Source of the DNA: Actinopolyspora alba
Lineage (GTDB): Bacteria > Actinomycetota > Actinomycetes > Mycobacteriales > Pseudonocardiaceae
Reading direction: 5' to 3'
DNA: 64,000 bases
Assembly (NCBI RefSeq): GCF_900112765.1
Contig: NZ_FOMZ01000018.1
Location: forward strand, 1 to 64,000
Shown: piece after piece, positions 25,445 through 34,039 of the stretch
Layout: the number at the start of each line of letters is the position of its first letter
How positions within the stretch are numbered: the stretch's first letter is position 1
The notes under the pieces: generated by a model
What the model was told of the DNA's origin: nothing
Databases searched by the model: none
What the model saw: only the letters and a program-made list of their open reading frames with translations
Made by a program: the position numbers and the translations under genes

Positions 25445-25978
25445 ATGATCGGGCGGGCGTTGCGTGTTGCTGCCGTGTTGTTGGTGGGGTTGGGGGTGGT
25501 CTCGGCGTGTGGTTCGTCGGATCGGCCGAGGGAGTTGTCGGTGAGTGACGTGAGGCCGTGCGATCTGATCAACAGCGAATCGCTGCAAGGGATGCGGATA
25601 GGACAGGAATCGCAGAAACTCGATTCCGTTCCCGGGACGATGGATGCGGAAGGGAATACCTGCTTCTACGGTATCACCGCCGGGAATACCATCTACGTCA
25701 GCACGATAACGAACCAAGGGGTCGATCGGTGGATTGATCCCTCTGATGAGGATGTGAGGTCCGAGGAGGTTTCCCGGATTCAGGGTTTTCGTGCGGTCAA
25801 GGTGTGGTTCGACAGCAAGCGTCCGGATCCGGATCACAAGTGCTGGATCTACGTGGATGTGGCCGGTGGGCAGTCGCTGCGGGTCAGGGTTGAGCAGTCC
25901 TACAGTGATGAGGATCCGTCGACCTGCACCACGGCACGCCGGTTCGCCGAGGCCGCGATGCGGACGCTCGCCAATTGA
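25445..25978 (+). CDS. DUF3558 lipoprotein, second tandem copy
   Basis: A 177-residue lipoprotein, nearly identical to the first copy over the signal peptide (VVSAC lipobox), the first ~35 mature residues and the C-terminal third. It diverges in the middle: SVPGTMDAEGNTCFYGITAGN against APGIDAEGNTCFYSIKIGN. The four conserved Cys are kept. It lies 629 bp downstream of the first copy, as expected for a tandem duplication with later change of the exposed middle segment. It is followed by an IS5 relic. Confidence 0.85.
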   Translation: MIGRALRVAAVLLVGLGVVSACGSSDRPRELSVSDVRPCDLINSESLQGMRIGQESQKLDSVPGTMDAEGNTCFYGITAGNTIYVSTITNQGVDRWIDPSDEDVRSEEVSRIQGFRAVKVWFDSKRPDPDHKCWIYVDVAGGQSLRVRVEQSYSDEDPSTCTTARRFAEAAMRTLAN

Positions 25979-25985
25979 GTGCTGT

Positions 25986-26292
25986 CAAGAGAGTGTCTCA
26001 TGCGAGGTGTTTTCGTAGCAGGTTAGGGGCGGCGGCGAGAGGGGGAAAGGCGGCGCAATGGTTGACTGTGCTTTCGTAGCGTTGGGTCAGGGGGGGCGGT
26101 ATTCTGAGAGTAAGGCCAGGCTGCGTTCGATGATCCATCGGTGGTGGCCGAGCGTGTGGTGGGATTCGATCTCGGTACGGGCTATGCGGAGTGTGATTTC
26201 TCGCTGCCAAAGCCACCGTAACAGCGTGTCGTCGCAGTCTTTATTGGCTTGCAGCTTGGCGGTTTTGTCTCGACAGGGTCCTCTCGAGATCT
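25986..26292 (-). mobile_element. IS5-type transposase relic (3' end)
   Basis: On the minus strand, broken frames spell GHHRWIIERSLALLS and PPLTQRYESTVNHCAAFPPL, the C-terminal region of IS5-family DDE transposases (HRWVVERT...RYD...). An end sequence AGAGTGTCTCATG at about 25992 resembles the terminal inverted repeat of the second relic at 34.0-34.9 kb. The 5' half is missing. It marks the left boundary of the accessory island. Confidence 0.7.
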
Positions 26293-26473
26293 AATACAGA
26301 CCGGAAAAGCAAAAATTTCTCCATCTGGTGGTCGAATTATTTATACCATAGCGGATTCCGGATAATGATCCCCGTAGTTCTCGGCGCTGTCCGGGATTGC
26401 TCAAAATTTTTCCCGTCGGGATGTGGCATAATTGGGATGCTCGTGTTGAGTAATCGGCATCCACGCGGCGAAA
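26293..26473 (+). promoter_or_regulatory. AT-rich upstream region with candidate promoter of the GT87 gene
   Basis: This ~180-bp gap is clearly more AT-rich than its surroundings. CATAAT (26427-26432, TGTGG just before it) is a good -10 candidate, about 45 bp before the GTG at 26474. I see no gene in it. Confidence 0.35.
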
Positions 26474-27748
26474 GTGTATGACTTGAAGTTCGTGAACACG
26501 GAAGAAGCACCAACGGGAACCAACCGCGTCTCGTGGCTCTCGAGCCATATGCCTGCGGTGGTGACAGTCGCGTTCACCGTGTTCGCCGCTCCCACGTTGC
26601 TGCAGTGGATGCTGACCGGGACCCCGGTGTTGGGGGATTTCCTCGACGTGACCGTGTATCGAGCTGGTGGCGCCGCCCTGCTCAACGGTGAACCGCTGTA
26701 CGAATCCGATCTGCCCGCGCTCACCGGGGCGTATCCGTTCACCTACCCGCCATTCGCGGCGATAGTCTTCACTCCGCTGGCGTTTGTGCCGACGTGGCTG
26801 TGCCGCGCCCTCGTCATACCAGCGCACATGATCCTGCTCGTCACAGTGGTTCGCGAGTTCCTAAGACACGCGAATGCCGCGAGCATTCGCGAACGTCGTC
26901 GAGCGACGGTTGCCGTCGTCGCATTGGTGTTCTTGGTGGAGCCGCTGACGTGGACGATGTGGCTCGGTCAGATCAATCTGTTGTTGTTGGCCATTATTCT
27001 CTTCGATCTTGTCGGTGAGCACCGGAGTGCTGGAGTTTCCGTTGGTATCGCGACGGGGATCAAACTCACGCCCGGACTGTTCATCGTGTACCTGGTGTGC
27101 ACGCGGCGATTCGGCATGGCCGCTCGTGCGGCAGGAGCGACGGCGGCGACGATCGGGCTTGGGTTTCTGGTCGCCCCGCAAGATTCGTTGCGTTACTGGT
27201 CGGGAGTTTTCGCCGACAACTCCAGGTTCGGTGCCACCGCCGGGCAGGGAAACCTGTCGATCAACGGTGCGGTAGCTCGAATTCTGGGAGGTGGGGATCT
27301 TCGGGTGCTGTTGTGGCTCGGTCTGGCCGGTATCGCAGTCGTCGTCGGTCTGGCCTTGGCGACAGCGGTACACAACCGAGGCGAGGTTCTGCTCGGGTTG
27401 ACCTTGTGCGGGCTCACCATGACCGCTGTGTCGCCGTTCTCGTGGAGCCACCACTGGGTATGGCTCGGTCCTCTCACGATTCTGGCATTGCTGTACGCGC
27501 CGAAATCGGTGTGCGCTGTACTGGGAGTGCTGACTTTCGCGTGGCCGGTGCACATCATCCTGGGGCTCGACAGCCACTTCCCTGTCCTCGGTATCAGTAC
27601 GTTTCCGCCTTGGCACGGATTCGAGGTGGTTTACGGGAACGCCTACCTGATCACCTTCGTCGGTACCCTGATTTTCGTATCCGCAGGATGGTTTCTCCGG
27701 ACGGAACCCGGCCGACAACTGCCGCGAACGATCAGCCGATCTCGGTGA
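26474..27748 (+). CDS. GT87/DUF2029 polyprenol-phosphate-mannose-dependent glycosyltransferase
   Basis: A 424-residue protein with about ten TM helices and the GT-C layout of DUF2029. An extracytoplasmic loop carries FLDVTVYRAGGAALLNGEPLY with the conserved acidic residue, followed by YPFTYPPFAAIVFTPLA. MWLGQINLLLLAIILFDL and GIATGIKLTPGLFIVYLV follow, then AVSPFSWSHHWVW late in the protein. Relatives such as mycobacterial PimE add mannose from polyprenyl-phosphate-mannose to phosphatidylinositol mannosides or other glycolipids outside the membrane. The acceptor here is unknown. It lies just inside the island's left edge but has host-like GC. Confidence 0.85.
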   Translation: MYDLKFVNTEEAPTGTNRVSWLSSHMPAVVTVAFTVFAAPTLLQWMLTGTPVLGDFLDVTVYRAGGAALLNGEPLYESDLPALTGAYPFTYPPFAAIVFTPLAFVPTWLCRALVIPAHMILLVTVVREFLRHANAASIRERRRATVAVVALVFLVEPLTWTMWLGQINLLLLAIILFDLVGEHRSAGVSVGIATGIKLTPGLFIVYLVCTRRFGMAARAAGATAATIGLGFLVAPQDSLRYWSGVFADNSRFGATAGQGNLSINGAVARILGGGDLRVLLWLGLAGIAVVVGLALATAVHNRGEVLLGLTLCGLTMTAVSPFSWSHHWVWLGPLTILALLYAPKSVCAVLGVLTFAWPVHIILGLDSHFPVLGISTFPPWHGFEVVYGNAYLITFVGTLIFVSAGWFLRTEPGRQLPRTISRSR

Positions 27749-27906
27749 CTTGTCCGCTGATGACCTCCTGGCTACCTCGTGGACCGGTGACAGTACGGCT
27801 GCATCGGTAAGGAAAGCGTACTCAGTCAGGCTGATCGACTCGTCCTGATGCGTACCCGAGTCACCTCCGGCGGAAACGAGGTGACAGTACTCCTAGAGTT
27901 GGTCAC

Positions 27907-28950
27907 ATGGAGTTCGTCCAGCCCCCGAAGGCCATGCCCGGCGACAGGATCGCTGTGCTGTCGCCGTCCTTCGCGGCTCCCGCAGTAGGTTCCGCCGTGC
28001 ACGAGCAGGCGTTGCGACGGCTGCGGGACATCACGGGTCTCGCGCCCGTCGAGTTTCCGACCACTCGGAAGCTCGACGCCACCGCGCGCGAACGCGCGGC
28101 GGACCTCAACGCTGCCTTCGCCGACCCGGAGATCCGAGCGGTGCTGACCACGAGTGGTGGGGAGGACCAGATCACGGTCGTGTCGCACCTGGACGCCGAA
28201 CTCGTCGCCAACGATCCCAAACCCTTCCTCGGGTACAGCGACAACACGAACCTGCTGAATCGGCTCTGGACGCTCGGGGTGCCCGGCTACTACGGCGGTT
28301 CGACCCAGGTTCAGCTGGGGCCGGGGCCGCACGTCGATCCGGTCCACGAGCGGTCCCTGCGGGCCGCGCTGCTCACCGGTGAACGAATCGAGCTCACCGA
28401 GCCGGGCGAGTCCGAGGACATCGGGCACGACTGGAACGATCCCCGCGCGCTCGGCGAATTCGGCGAACGCGAGGCCACCGAGCCCTGGACCTGGGCCGGT
28501 CCTGCCGAATCCCGCACCGGCAGGACGTGGGGTGGGTGTGTCGAGGTGCTGCAGTGGCTGCTCACCGCCGGTCGTTTTCCGGTTGATCCGGCCGTACTCG
28601 ACGGGGGTGTGCTGCTTTTGGAGACATCGGAGGAATTGATCCCCGCACGGGAGTTCGGCTGGATCCTTCGTTCCCTCGGGGAACGCGGGATTCTGCGTGC
28701 GGTTGATGCGGTAGTCGTCGCCCGACCGCCGACCTCGAACTTCACCGTGCGTCCCACGGCCGAGCAGCGGCGGGAGAACCGAGCGAAGCAGCGCGACACC
28801 GCGATTTCCGTGGTGCACGCCTACAACCCGGACGCGGTCGTCGTGGTCGGCCCGCCCTTCGGACACACCAGACCACAGTGGATCGTCCCCTACGGCGGCT
28901 TCATGACGGTCGACGGCGCGAACGGACTCCTGTTCGCCGACTACGGCTGA
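27907..28950 (+). CDS. S66-family serine carboxypeptidase (LD-carboxypeptidase/MccF-like)
   Basis: A 347-residue cytoplasmic protein. The S66 catalytic triad can be placed: nucleophile Ser111 in FLGYSDNTNLL, Glu239 in LLLETSEE and His320 in PFGHTRPQW. TTSGGEDQITVV precedes the nucleophile. The length and the GYSDNT motif resemble MccF-type members, which cleave acyl-sulfamoyl-adenylate antibiotics such as microcin C, as well as LD-carboxypeptidases that recycle peptidoglycan. Which applies cannot be told from sequence. It has its own promoter region and stands alone. Confidence 0.88.
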   Translation: MEFVQPPKAMPGDRIAVLSPSFAAPAVGSAVHEQALRRLRDITGLAPVEFPTTRKLDATARERAADLNAAFADPEIRAVLTTSGGEDQITVVSHLDAELVANDPKPFLGYSDNTNLLNRLWTLGVPGYYGGSTQVQLGPGPHVDPVHERSLRAALLTGERIELTEPGESEDIGHDWNDPRALGEFGEREATEPWTWAGPAESRTGRTWGGCVEVLQWLLTAGRFPVDPAVLDGGVLLLETSEELIPAREFGWILRSLGERGILRAVDAVVVARPPTSNFTVRPTAEQRRENRAKQRDTAISVVHAYNPDAVVVVGPPFGHTRPQWIVPYGGFMTVDGANGLLFADYG

Positions 28951-29279
28951 GCCGTGCTCGGCTCGAAGGGACGCGGCGCCTGCAGCTCCCTACTCGCACT
29001 GCCCCTGTCACTCAGTGTGGGGTCTCGACAGCTGATTGGATGATGGGATCGAGTCCGCTTTCTCAGCTCATGAATCCGACACCCACGCTTGCGCATGGCT
29101 GATGTCCTGCGGCGCAAGATGACTCGAGCCCGATCGCCAGTGGACGCGAATAGCCGTCTCTAACGGCAAGTGTGTCCCACTCTCTCGGCAGCCGTGAATT
29201 TTCGGCCGAACTGCCCATAGAGTTGATATATGCCGGTACGGTATCGATCGGAAACGATCAGCGATGAGGGGACTAAGTT
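28951..29279 (+). other. Intergenic region before the CBS-HEPN gene
   Basis: A 329-bp stretch without a supported gene. It passes from host-like GC to AT-rich sequence near 29200. TTGATA (about 29223) lies ~55 bp before the start codon, and the inverted repeat CGATCGGAAACGATC covers about 29246. GAGGGGA (29266-29272) is the ribosome-binding site of the next gene. Confidence 0.35.
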
Positions 29280-30854
29280 ATGCGGCCCGCTGGGGAGGCT
29301 AATGAACACGATTTTGCAGCCGCTTGGTTGGTTCGTGGAGGGCGCGATGGTGAACGCGAAGAATCTGCTCTCCGTGAAGGGATTCTTATAGCTGGGTGGG
29401 ATGAAGTAGACGATATATCGCACTGTGCTACAAAGGAACAACTTCGAGAGAAACTGCGAGAGAGTTACCCGGAGCAGAGCAAAGGTACTGTTTCAAACTG
29501 GACGGGACAGCTATGGCGGATACTCTCCGAAATAGAAATCGGAGATCTTGTGGTCTTGCCTATGAAAACCAGTTCTAAAGTGGCGATCGGAAAAATATAC
29601 GGTTCATATTACTATGACGCAGAAAGGGAGCCGGGTTTTCGTCATCTAAGGGCAGTGAAGTGGATAAGAACTGAAATTTCGAGGACCGCTATCCAGCAAG
29701 ACTTGTTGGATAGCATGGGATCTCTTATGACAGTGTGTCGTCTGCAGCGATACGGAGCTGCTCGAAGAATCGCGTACATAGCTGATCATGGCATTGATCC
29801 TGGTCCAACGCAAGAAGAGATGCCCCAGCAAGGTGTAAGGACCCTTCGCGAGCTTGTCGAAAAAGTTGATAAAAGCGACCAGAAAGAACCTTTCCTTCTT
29901 ACGGTTCGTGAGTTGTTGAAAGTGTGGGGATTTGCACGGCGTAGCTCGTTGAATGTTGATCAAATCGAGTCCGATCTTATTGAATCTGGGTTGACTACGC
30001 GCCCCCCGTTTACTGAGGAATGGATAGACAACGAAATTGAAATACTGCCCGTAGGGCAGGAGCCCGGCGAAGCAGAAAACGAAACACGAGACCAGGTTCC
30101 GCAGGATGTACGAGATGCGTCGGATTTTCCGGCGATAACTTGGAGAATCGGGATGCTTGAACCTGCAAACAAAGGTGTTGCTGCGGTTTATCCGAAAGAC
30201 AGTCTTTCCATGGCAATGACAGCCATGATTGCTGACAATTATTCACAGGTTGCAGTTATCGATGATAAAGGAAAACTGCATGGAGCTGTAAGCTGGGAGT
30301 CTATCGGAAAAGCTAAAATATCTCGCTCCGCTACGCTTGTAGAACAGGTAATGGAGAACGCTCGAGAAGTTGCACATAACGAAGACCTGCTGAGTCAAGT
30401 CGACGAAATTTATCGAAGTGGGTATGTTTTTGTGTGCGATTCCGATAAGAAAATTACTGGTATTGTCACGGCAGCTGACCTGACAAGCCAGTTTCGGAAT
30501 CTTGCGCAACCTTTCCTTCTGGTTGAAGAGGTTGAGCGCAGACTCCGTCGTCGCGTTGACGAAGTGTTTTCCAGTGATACTTTGAAAGAATTTGTGCCAA
30601 AGCATCTCAAAAACAAGATGACCTCCGCTGCGGATATGACTCTCGGTAATTATGAGCGTTTGCTTGCCGTGTTCGAAAACTGGGAATATCTAGATTGGCC
30701 CTTAGATCATGAACTGTTCATGGATCGACTGCGTAGGGTGCGTTTGATACGAAACGACCTTATGCATTTCAATCCTGATCCATTGAATCCAGAAGAACTA
30801 AATCATCTTGAGAGTATAGTGCGGATGCTTCGAGCAGTTGATCCTCGTGGTTAG
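29280..30854 (+). CDS. PUA/Mrr-N-like + CBS pair + HEPN multidomain protein, candidate defence factor
   Basis: A 524-residue cytoplasmic protein, much richer in AT than the host. Residues 1-150 (AAAWLVRGGRDGE, ILIAGWDEVDDIS, LRESYPEQSKGTVSNWTGQL, EIGDLVVLPM, VAIGKIYGSYYYD) match the PUA/EVE-like N-terminal domain found on Mrr-type restriction proteins. Residues ~285-415 form a CBS pair (YSQVAVIDDKGKLHGAVSW; GYVFVCDSDKKITGIVTAAD). The C-terminal ~110 residues are helical with R491-NDLM-H496, the RxxxxH active site of HEPN ribonucleases. I infer a sensor (modified DNA or nucleotide, adenosine ligand at the CBS) coupled to an RNase. It lies alone on the island, upstream of a decayed integrase. 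Confidence 0.65.
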   Translation: MRPAGEANEHDFAAAWLVRGGRDGEREESALREGILIAGWDEVDDISHCATKEQLREKLRESYPEQSKGTVSNWTGQLWRILSEIEIGDLVVLPMKTSSKVAIGKIYGSYYYDAEREPGFRHLRAVKWIRTEISRTAIQQDLLDSMGSLMTVCRLQRYGAARRIAYIADHGIDPGPTQEEMPQQGVRTLRELVEKVDKSDQKEPFLLTVRELLKVWGFARRSSLNVDQIESDLIESGLTTRPPFTEEWIDNEIEILPVGQEPGEAENETRDQVPQDVRDASDFPAITWRIGMLEPANKGVAAVYPKDSLSMAMTAMIADNYSQVAVIDDKGKLHGAVSWESIGKAKISRSATLVEQVMENAREVAHNEDLLSQVDEIYRSGYVFVCDSDKKITGIVTAADLTSQFRNLAQPFLLVEEVERRLRRRVDEVFSSDTLKEFVPKHLKNKMTSAADMTLGNYERLLAVFENWEYLDWPLDHELFMDRLRRVRLIRNDLMHFNPDPLNPEELNHLESIVRMLRAVDPRG

Positions 30855-31091
30855 GCAAGGTTTTGGACAAGTAGAATAAATATTTTGGGTGAACATGTGG
30901 TCAACGGCTCACCTGCGAGTCCGATATTTACAGTTGCGGCACAGCACGACGCATGACGTGGCTATGGCTCAGTGCGCCGTCTCCCGTCGTCTCCGGGGTG
31001 CTGGCGGGAACGGCCGCCAAGCCGTACGCGCAAGCGCCATGTCAAGCTGTACCGGAGTGCGTGTCGCCGCAGGCGGCGCGCCTTGACGACG

Positions 31092-31931
31092 ATGGTCAGG
31101 AGCTGGCGGGCCGATCGGCTCTCGGGCGGAGTTTCGGCAACGATGGTCGCCAAATCGTACCGGCTGCTGCGGTCGGTGCTGAACACGGTGGTCGAGGAGG
31201 ACCGGATCCTCTCGCGCAATCCCTGCCGCATCCGGGGCGCCGATCAGGAGAACGCCGCCGAACGGCCGGTGCTCACCGTGGCGCAGGTCTTCGACCTGGC
31301 GAACCGGATGTCGTACGATCGGTTCCGGGCGCTGGTGCTGCTGGCGGCGTTCTGCACGCTGCGGTGGGGTGAGGTCTCGGCGCTGCGTCGCAAGGACATC
31401 GCCGAGGACGCCAGTTGGGTGCGGGTGTCGGTGACGCACACGGAGGTGCGGGGCGAGGGGCTCACGGTCGGACCGCCGAAGTCCCGCGCGGGCGCTCGCA
31501 CCGTGACGGTTCCGGAGGCGATCCGAGCGGAAGTGTTGAGGCACCTGGAGGCCTACGTCGGACAGAGCCCGGACTCGCTGGTGTTCACCGGTCCGCGAGG
31601 GGCCGCGCTGCGGCGGGGCAACTTCAACCAGCTCGTGAACTGGCGAGCCACAGTGGACAAGCTCGGTGTGCCGGGGCTGCACTTCCACGATCTCCGGCAC
31701 ACCGGTAACCACTTCGCCGCTCGCTCGGGCGCCTCGACCAAGGAGCTGATGGCTCGCATGGGCCACGACGACATGCGGGCGGCGCTGATCTACCAGCGGG
31801 CCACGAGCGAGGCGGACCGGCAGATCGCCGATCGCGTCAGCGGGATGGTCACCGAGTACCGCGAAGGCCGTTCAGAACTGGAACCCGACGAGGACGACAC
31901 CTCTGGAGGTTCGGACGATACGACTGGCTAA
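31092..31931 (+). CDS. Tyrosine-recombinase integrase, N-terminally truncated
   Basis: 279 residues remain of what is normally a ~380-400-residue actinobacterial integrase. The core-binding domain is kept in part (ATMVAKSYRLLRSVLNTVVE, ILSRNPCRIRGA). The catalytic residues are present: Arg91 in LRWGEV, His199-xx-Arg202 in HDLRH, His225 in MGHDD and Tyr234 in LIYQRA. The arm-binding N terminus has decayed; 30855-31091 holds out-of-frame fragments only. The C-terminal tail TEYREGRSELEPDE recurs beside the tRNA-Gly gene at 34981. It is probably inactive or impaired. It has host-like GC, unlike the genes on each side. Confidence 0.85.
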   Translation: MVRSWRADRLSGGVSATMVAKSYRLLRSVLNTVVEEDRILSRNPCRIRGADQENAAERPVLTVAQVFDLANRMSYDRFRALVLLAAFCTLRWGEVSALRRKDIAEDASWVRVSVTHTEVRGEGLTVGPPKSRAGARTVTVPEAIRAEVLRHLEAYVGQSPDSLVFTGPRGAALRRGNFNQLVNWRATVDKLGVPGLHFHDLRHTGNHFAARSGASTKELMARMGHDDMRAALIYQRATSEADRQIADRVSGMVTEYREGRSELEPDEDDTSGGSDDTTG

Positions 31932-32033
31932 CCTCTTATGTCCGTCCTTCTTAAAAGTCCCCTCAACTATAGTGCCAGCCATTTCAGCGATGTATGATGA
32001 TTGCGTGCTCGATCTTCAGCCGACGGGGGAAAC

Positions 32034-33038
32034 GTGAGAGTTGTACCATTCTTTAACCACAAGGGTGGCGTTGGAAAAACGACGCTGCTATTCAATATTG
32101 GTATCGCGCTGGCCTCACTGGGGAAGCGTGTTATATTTGTCGATCTCGATGCTCAAGCGAACTTGACAAGCGCGGCCATACCTTCCACTCAGATTGAGAA
32201 GATACTAGAGGAAGAACAGTCAGTTTATAACTGCCTCCTTCCGGTAATTCATGGGACGGGTAGCTTCGCAAGTCCGTCGCCCTACCAGATTCGCGACAAT
32301 GCTTGGATACTGCCGGGCGACATCAACATTAGTGAATTTGAAGAGATCTGCCCTCAGGGGTGGACGGAAGCACTCGCAGGAAACATGCGCGGCTTCCAGG
32401 TCTCGACAACTATCCACCGTTTGATTCACGATGCGGGCGATCAGGTTAATGCTGATTATGCTTTTGTAGATCTCGGTCCGAACGTCGGTGCGCTCAATCG
32501 TATAACGATCCTTTCCTCAGATGGTTTTGTTGTTCCGCTTGCTCCGGATCTGTTTTCCCTTACGGCTCTACCTAGCGTAGGAAAGAGCTCTTCGCGTTGG
32601 GTTCAAGAATGGGAGACAGCGCTCGACTTGGTCAAGAAAAGGAAATTGCAGTTCCCTTACGATTTGCCGGCTGGTCAACCGTCGCCTTTAGGCTATATTA
32701 GTCAACAATTTGCGGTCTACCGAGAAGCGCCTGCGGCTGCGTATAGGCGATGGATTGAAAGAATTCCGGGTGAGTATGACAGTGGAATCAAGGGAAAATT
32801 GGCTGACGCTGGTATTCGTGTTCCTGGAGATCCGAGCAAGATTGGCGAGGTGAAGAATCTTTCGAGTTTGATTCCAATTGCTCAGCGCACCCATCGTGCA
32901 GTATTTGAACTAAGTGGATCTGAGGCCCGTGGCGCACAATTCACCCGTGCGCGCGACACCTACGAATCGTTCATTGAAATAGCAGAGCAGATTGAGAATC
33001 GACTCGACTGGCTGGGCGATGCCAATGATAATACTTGA
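32034..33038 (+). CDS. ParA/MinD-type P-loop ATPase (PIN-linked)
   Basis: A 334-residue protein. The deviant Walker A KGGVGKTT lies at residues 10-17, with VIFVDLDAQANLTS (Walker A'-like, D37/D39) and ADYAFVDLGPNVGALNR as the Walker B region. GFVVPLAPDLFSLTAL matches the switch region of ParA. The C-terminal third (about residues 190-330) is a family-specific addition. The GTG at 32034 has GGGGGA upstream. It is AT-rich like the PIN gene that it overlaps by 20 bp. There is no parB or centromere repeat nearby, so plasmid partition is doubtful and a two-gene system with the PIN nuclease is more likely. Confidence 0.82.
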   Translation: MRVVPFFNHKGGVGKTTLLFNIGIALASLGKRVIFVDLDAQANLTSAAIPSTQIEKILEEEQSVYNCLLPVIHGTGSFASPSPYQIRDNAWILPGDINISEFEEICPQGWTEALAGNMRGFQVSTTIHRLIHDAGDQVNADYAFVDLGPNVGALNRITILSSDGFVVPLAPDLFSLTALPSVGKSSSRWVQEWETALDLVKKRKLQFPYDLPAGQPSPLGYISQQFAVYREAPAAAYRRWIERIPGEYDSGIKGKLADAGIRVPGDPSKIGEVKNLSSLIPIAQRTHRAVFELSGSEARGAQFTRARDTYESFIEIAEQIENRLDWLGDANDNT

Positions 33039-33975
33039 TACGTGTGTTCTTCCTCAGAAGAATCCTCTCATGGGGGCTCTCACTTCGGCTCTATTGCGTA
33101 TCGCTTCGGCGAAAGGGATGGAAGTCTGCTTGCCTGAGGTCGTGGTGGATGAAAGCACGGCAAAGAGGGAAGAATTGGCTGATGCTGCTATCAGTAAGAT
33201 TCGTCAGGCATCTATCGAAGCCAGCAAGTATTTTGATTTGGAACCGATGTATGTGCCGGACGCTGTCGATGCCGCCAATGAATGGCGGCGAGAGCTTGAA
33301 GCGAAATTCAGGGTGCTTCCCCTTTCGTCAGATATCGCGGTAACAGCTTTATGGAGGGAAATATTCCGGAAACCGCCTGCTCACAAGGGAAAGGGAGCTC
33401 GTGACGCAGCTATCTGGCTAATAGTCGCGCGCCACAATGCGAATTCTCATGGTGACGAAACATACTTTGTATCATCGAACGTAAATGATTTTGCTGGCCC
33501 GGATAAGAAGTCTATCGATACAGAACTTTTAAAGGATCTAGAGCGTCCAAGCTATTTTCATTACTTCACGGGCATAGAAAGCTTGCTCGAAAGTATAGCT
33601 TCCCCGTTTGATTATAGGCCTAGCGTAGATGCGCTAGAAGATGTTAGGGAGGCGATCCTTGAAGGGGTTCTTAGGTTGGATCTACTGCAGCATAGAGGGA
33701 CGGTGAATGTTGATGAATTCGATGATTCGTCGGTTTCAGATGCCGCATCATGGAGCCTTGAGTCAGTTAATTTCACGAAAACAAAGAAATCATACGAGAT
33801 GGGCGACGAGTGCTTAGCATTAGTGCAAATCGCAGCTGAGTTTAAGAGTTATTCTGATGGTCTCTCACCTGTAGTGCGGACGCTAGAAGTTGAGTGTTGG
33901 TTAGAACTACAATCGAAGGAAGGACCTATTACTAGTCTTGCGGTTGAGTCCGCGAACTCCGATAGTATCAGCTGA
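33019..33975 (+). CDS. PIN-domain (DUF4935-like) nuclease
   Basis: A 318-residue protein. MIILDTCVLPQKN at the start gives Asp7. LPEVVVDESTAKR gives Glu40, KGARDAAIWLIV gives Asp129, and TYFVSSNVNDF gives Asp157. Together these fit the acidic metal site of PIN-fold ribonucleases, with the long insertions of DUF4935. The last ~110 residues are beta-rich and unrecognised. The ATG at 33019 lies inside the end of the ParA gene, so translation is coupled. It is probably an RNase effector controlled by the ATPase; that is inference from pairing. AT-rich composition suggests recent transfer. Confidence 0.75.
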   Translation: MPMIILDTCVLPQKNPLMGALTSALLRIASAKGMEVCLPEVVVDESTAKREELADAAISKIRQASIEASKYFDLEPMYVPDAVDAANEWRRELEAKFRVLPLSSDIAVTALWREIFRKPPAHKGKGARDAAIWLIVARHNANSHGDETYFVSSNVNDFAGPDKKSIDTELLKDLERPSYFHYFTGIESLLESIASPFDYRPSVDALEDVREAILEGVLRLDLLQHRGTVNVDEFDDSSVSDAASWSLESVNFTKTKKSYEMGDECLALVQIAAEFKSYSDGLSPVVRTLEVECWLELQSKEGPITSLAVESANSDSIS

Positions 33976-34039
33976 GTGCACACACAGAGTGTGTATATGA
34001 AGATATTTCAGGTAAGGTCAACCTTGAGAACTCGGCTAA

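Larger units (their letters stand above)
24740..25978 (+). repeat. Tandem duplication of ~0.63 kb (DUF3558 unit)
   Basis: The unit starting near 24740 (last ~80 bp of the hypothetical gene plus the lipoprotein gene) recurs from about 25367. The second copy keeps the now useless gene tail (GTTGAAGCTGAGGTATTACG appears in both) ahead of the second lipoprotein ATG. The offset is 629 bp between ATGs. Confidence 0.85.

Noticed and set aside
24740-25978. DUF3558 duplication considered a pure assembly artefact
   Set aside because: The two copies differ at many positions in the middle segment and in several synonymous sites, so both are real sequence.
29280-29430. CBS-HEPN protein considered a plain Mrr restriction enzyme
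   Set aside because: The PD-(D/E)XK nuclease motif expected after the N-terminal domain is not visible; CBS and HEPN regions take its place.
30889-31091. Small ORFs upstream of the integrase
   Set aside because: They are fragments of the decayed integrase N terminus in mixed frames, with no independent coding signal.
32034-33038. ParA-like gene considered as a plasmid partition system
   Set aside because: No parB-like gene, no centromere repeats and no replication gene are nearby; the overlapping partner is a PIN nuclease.
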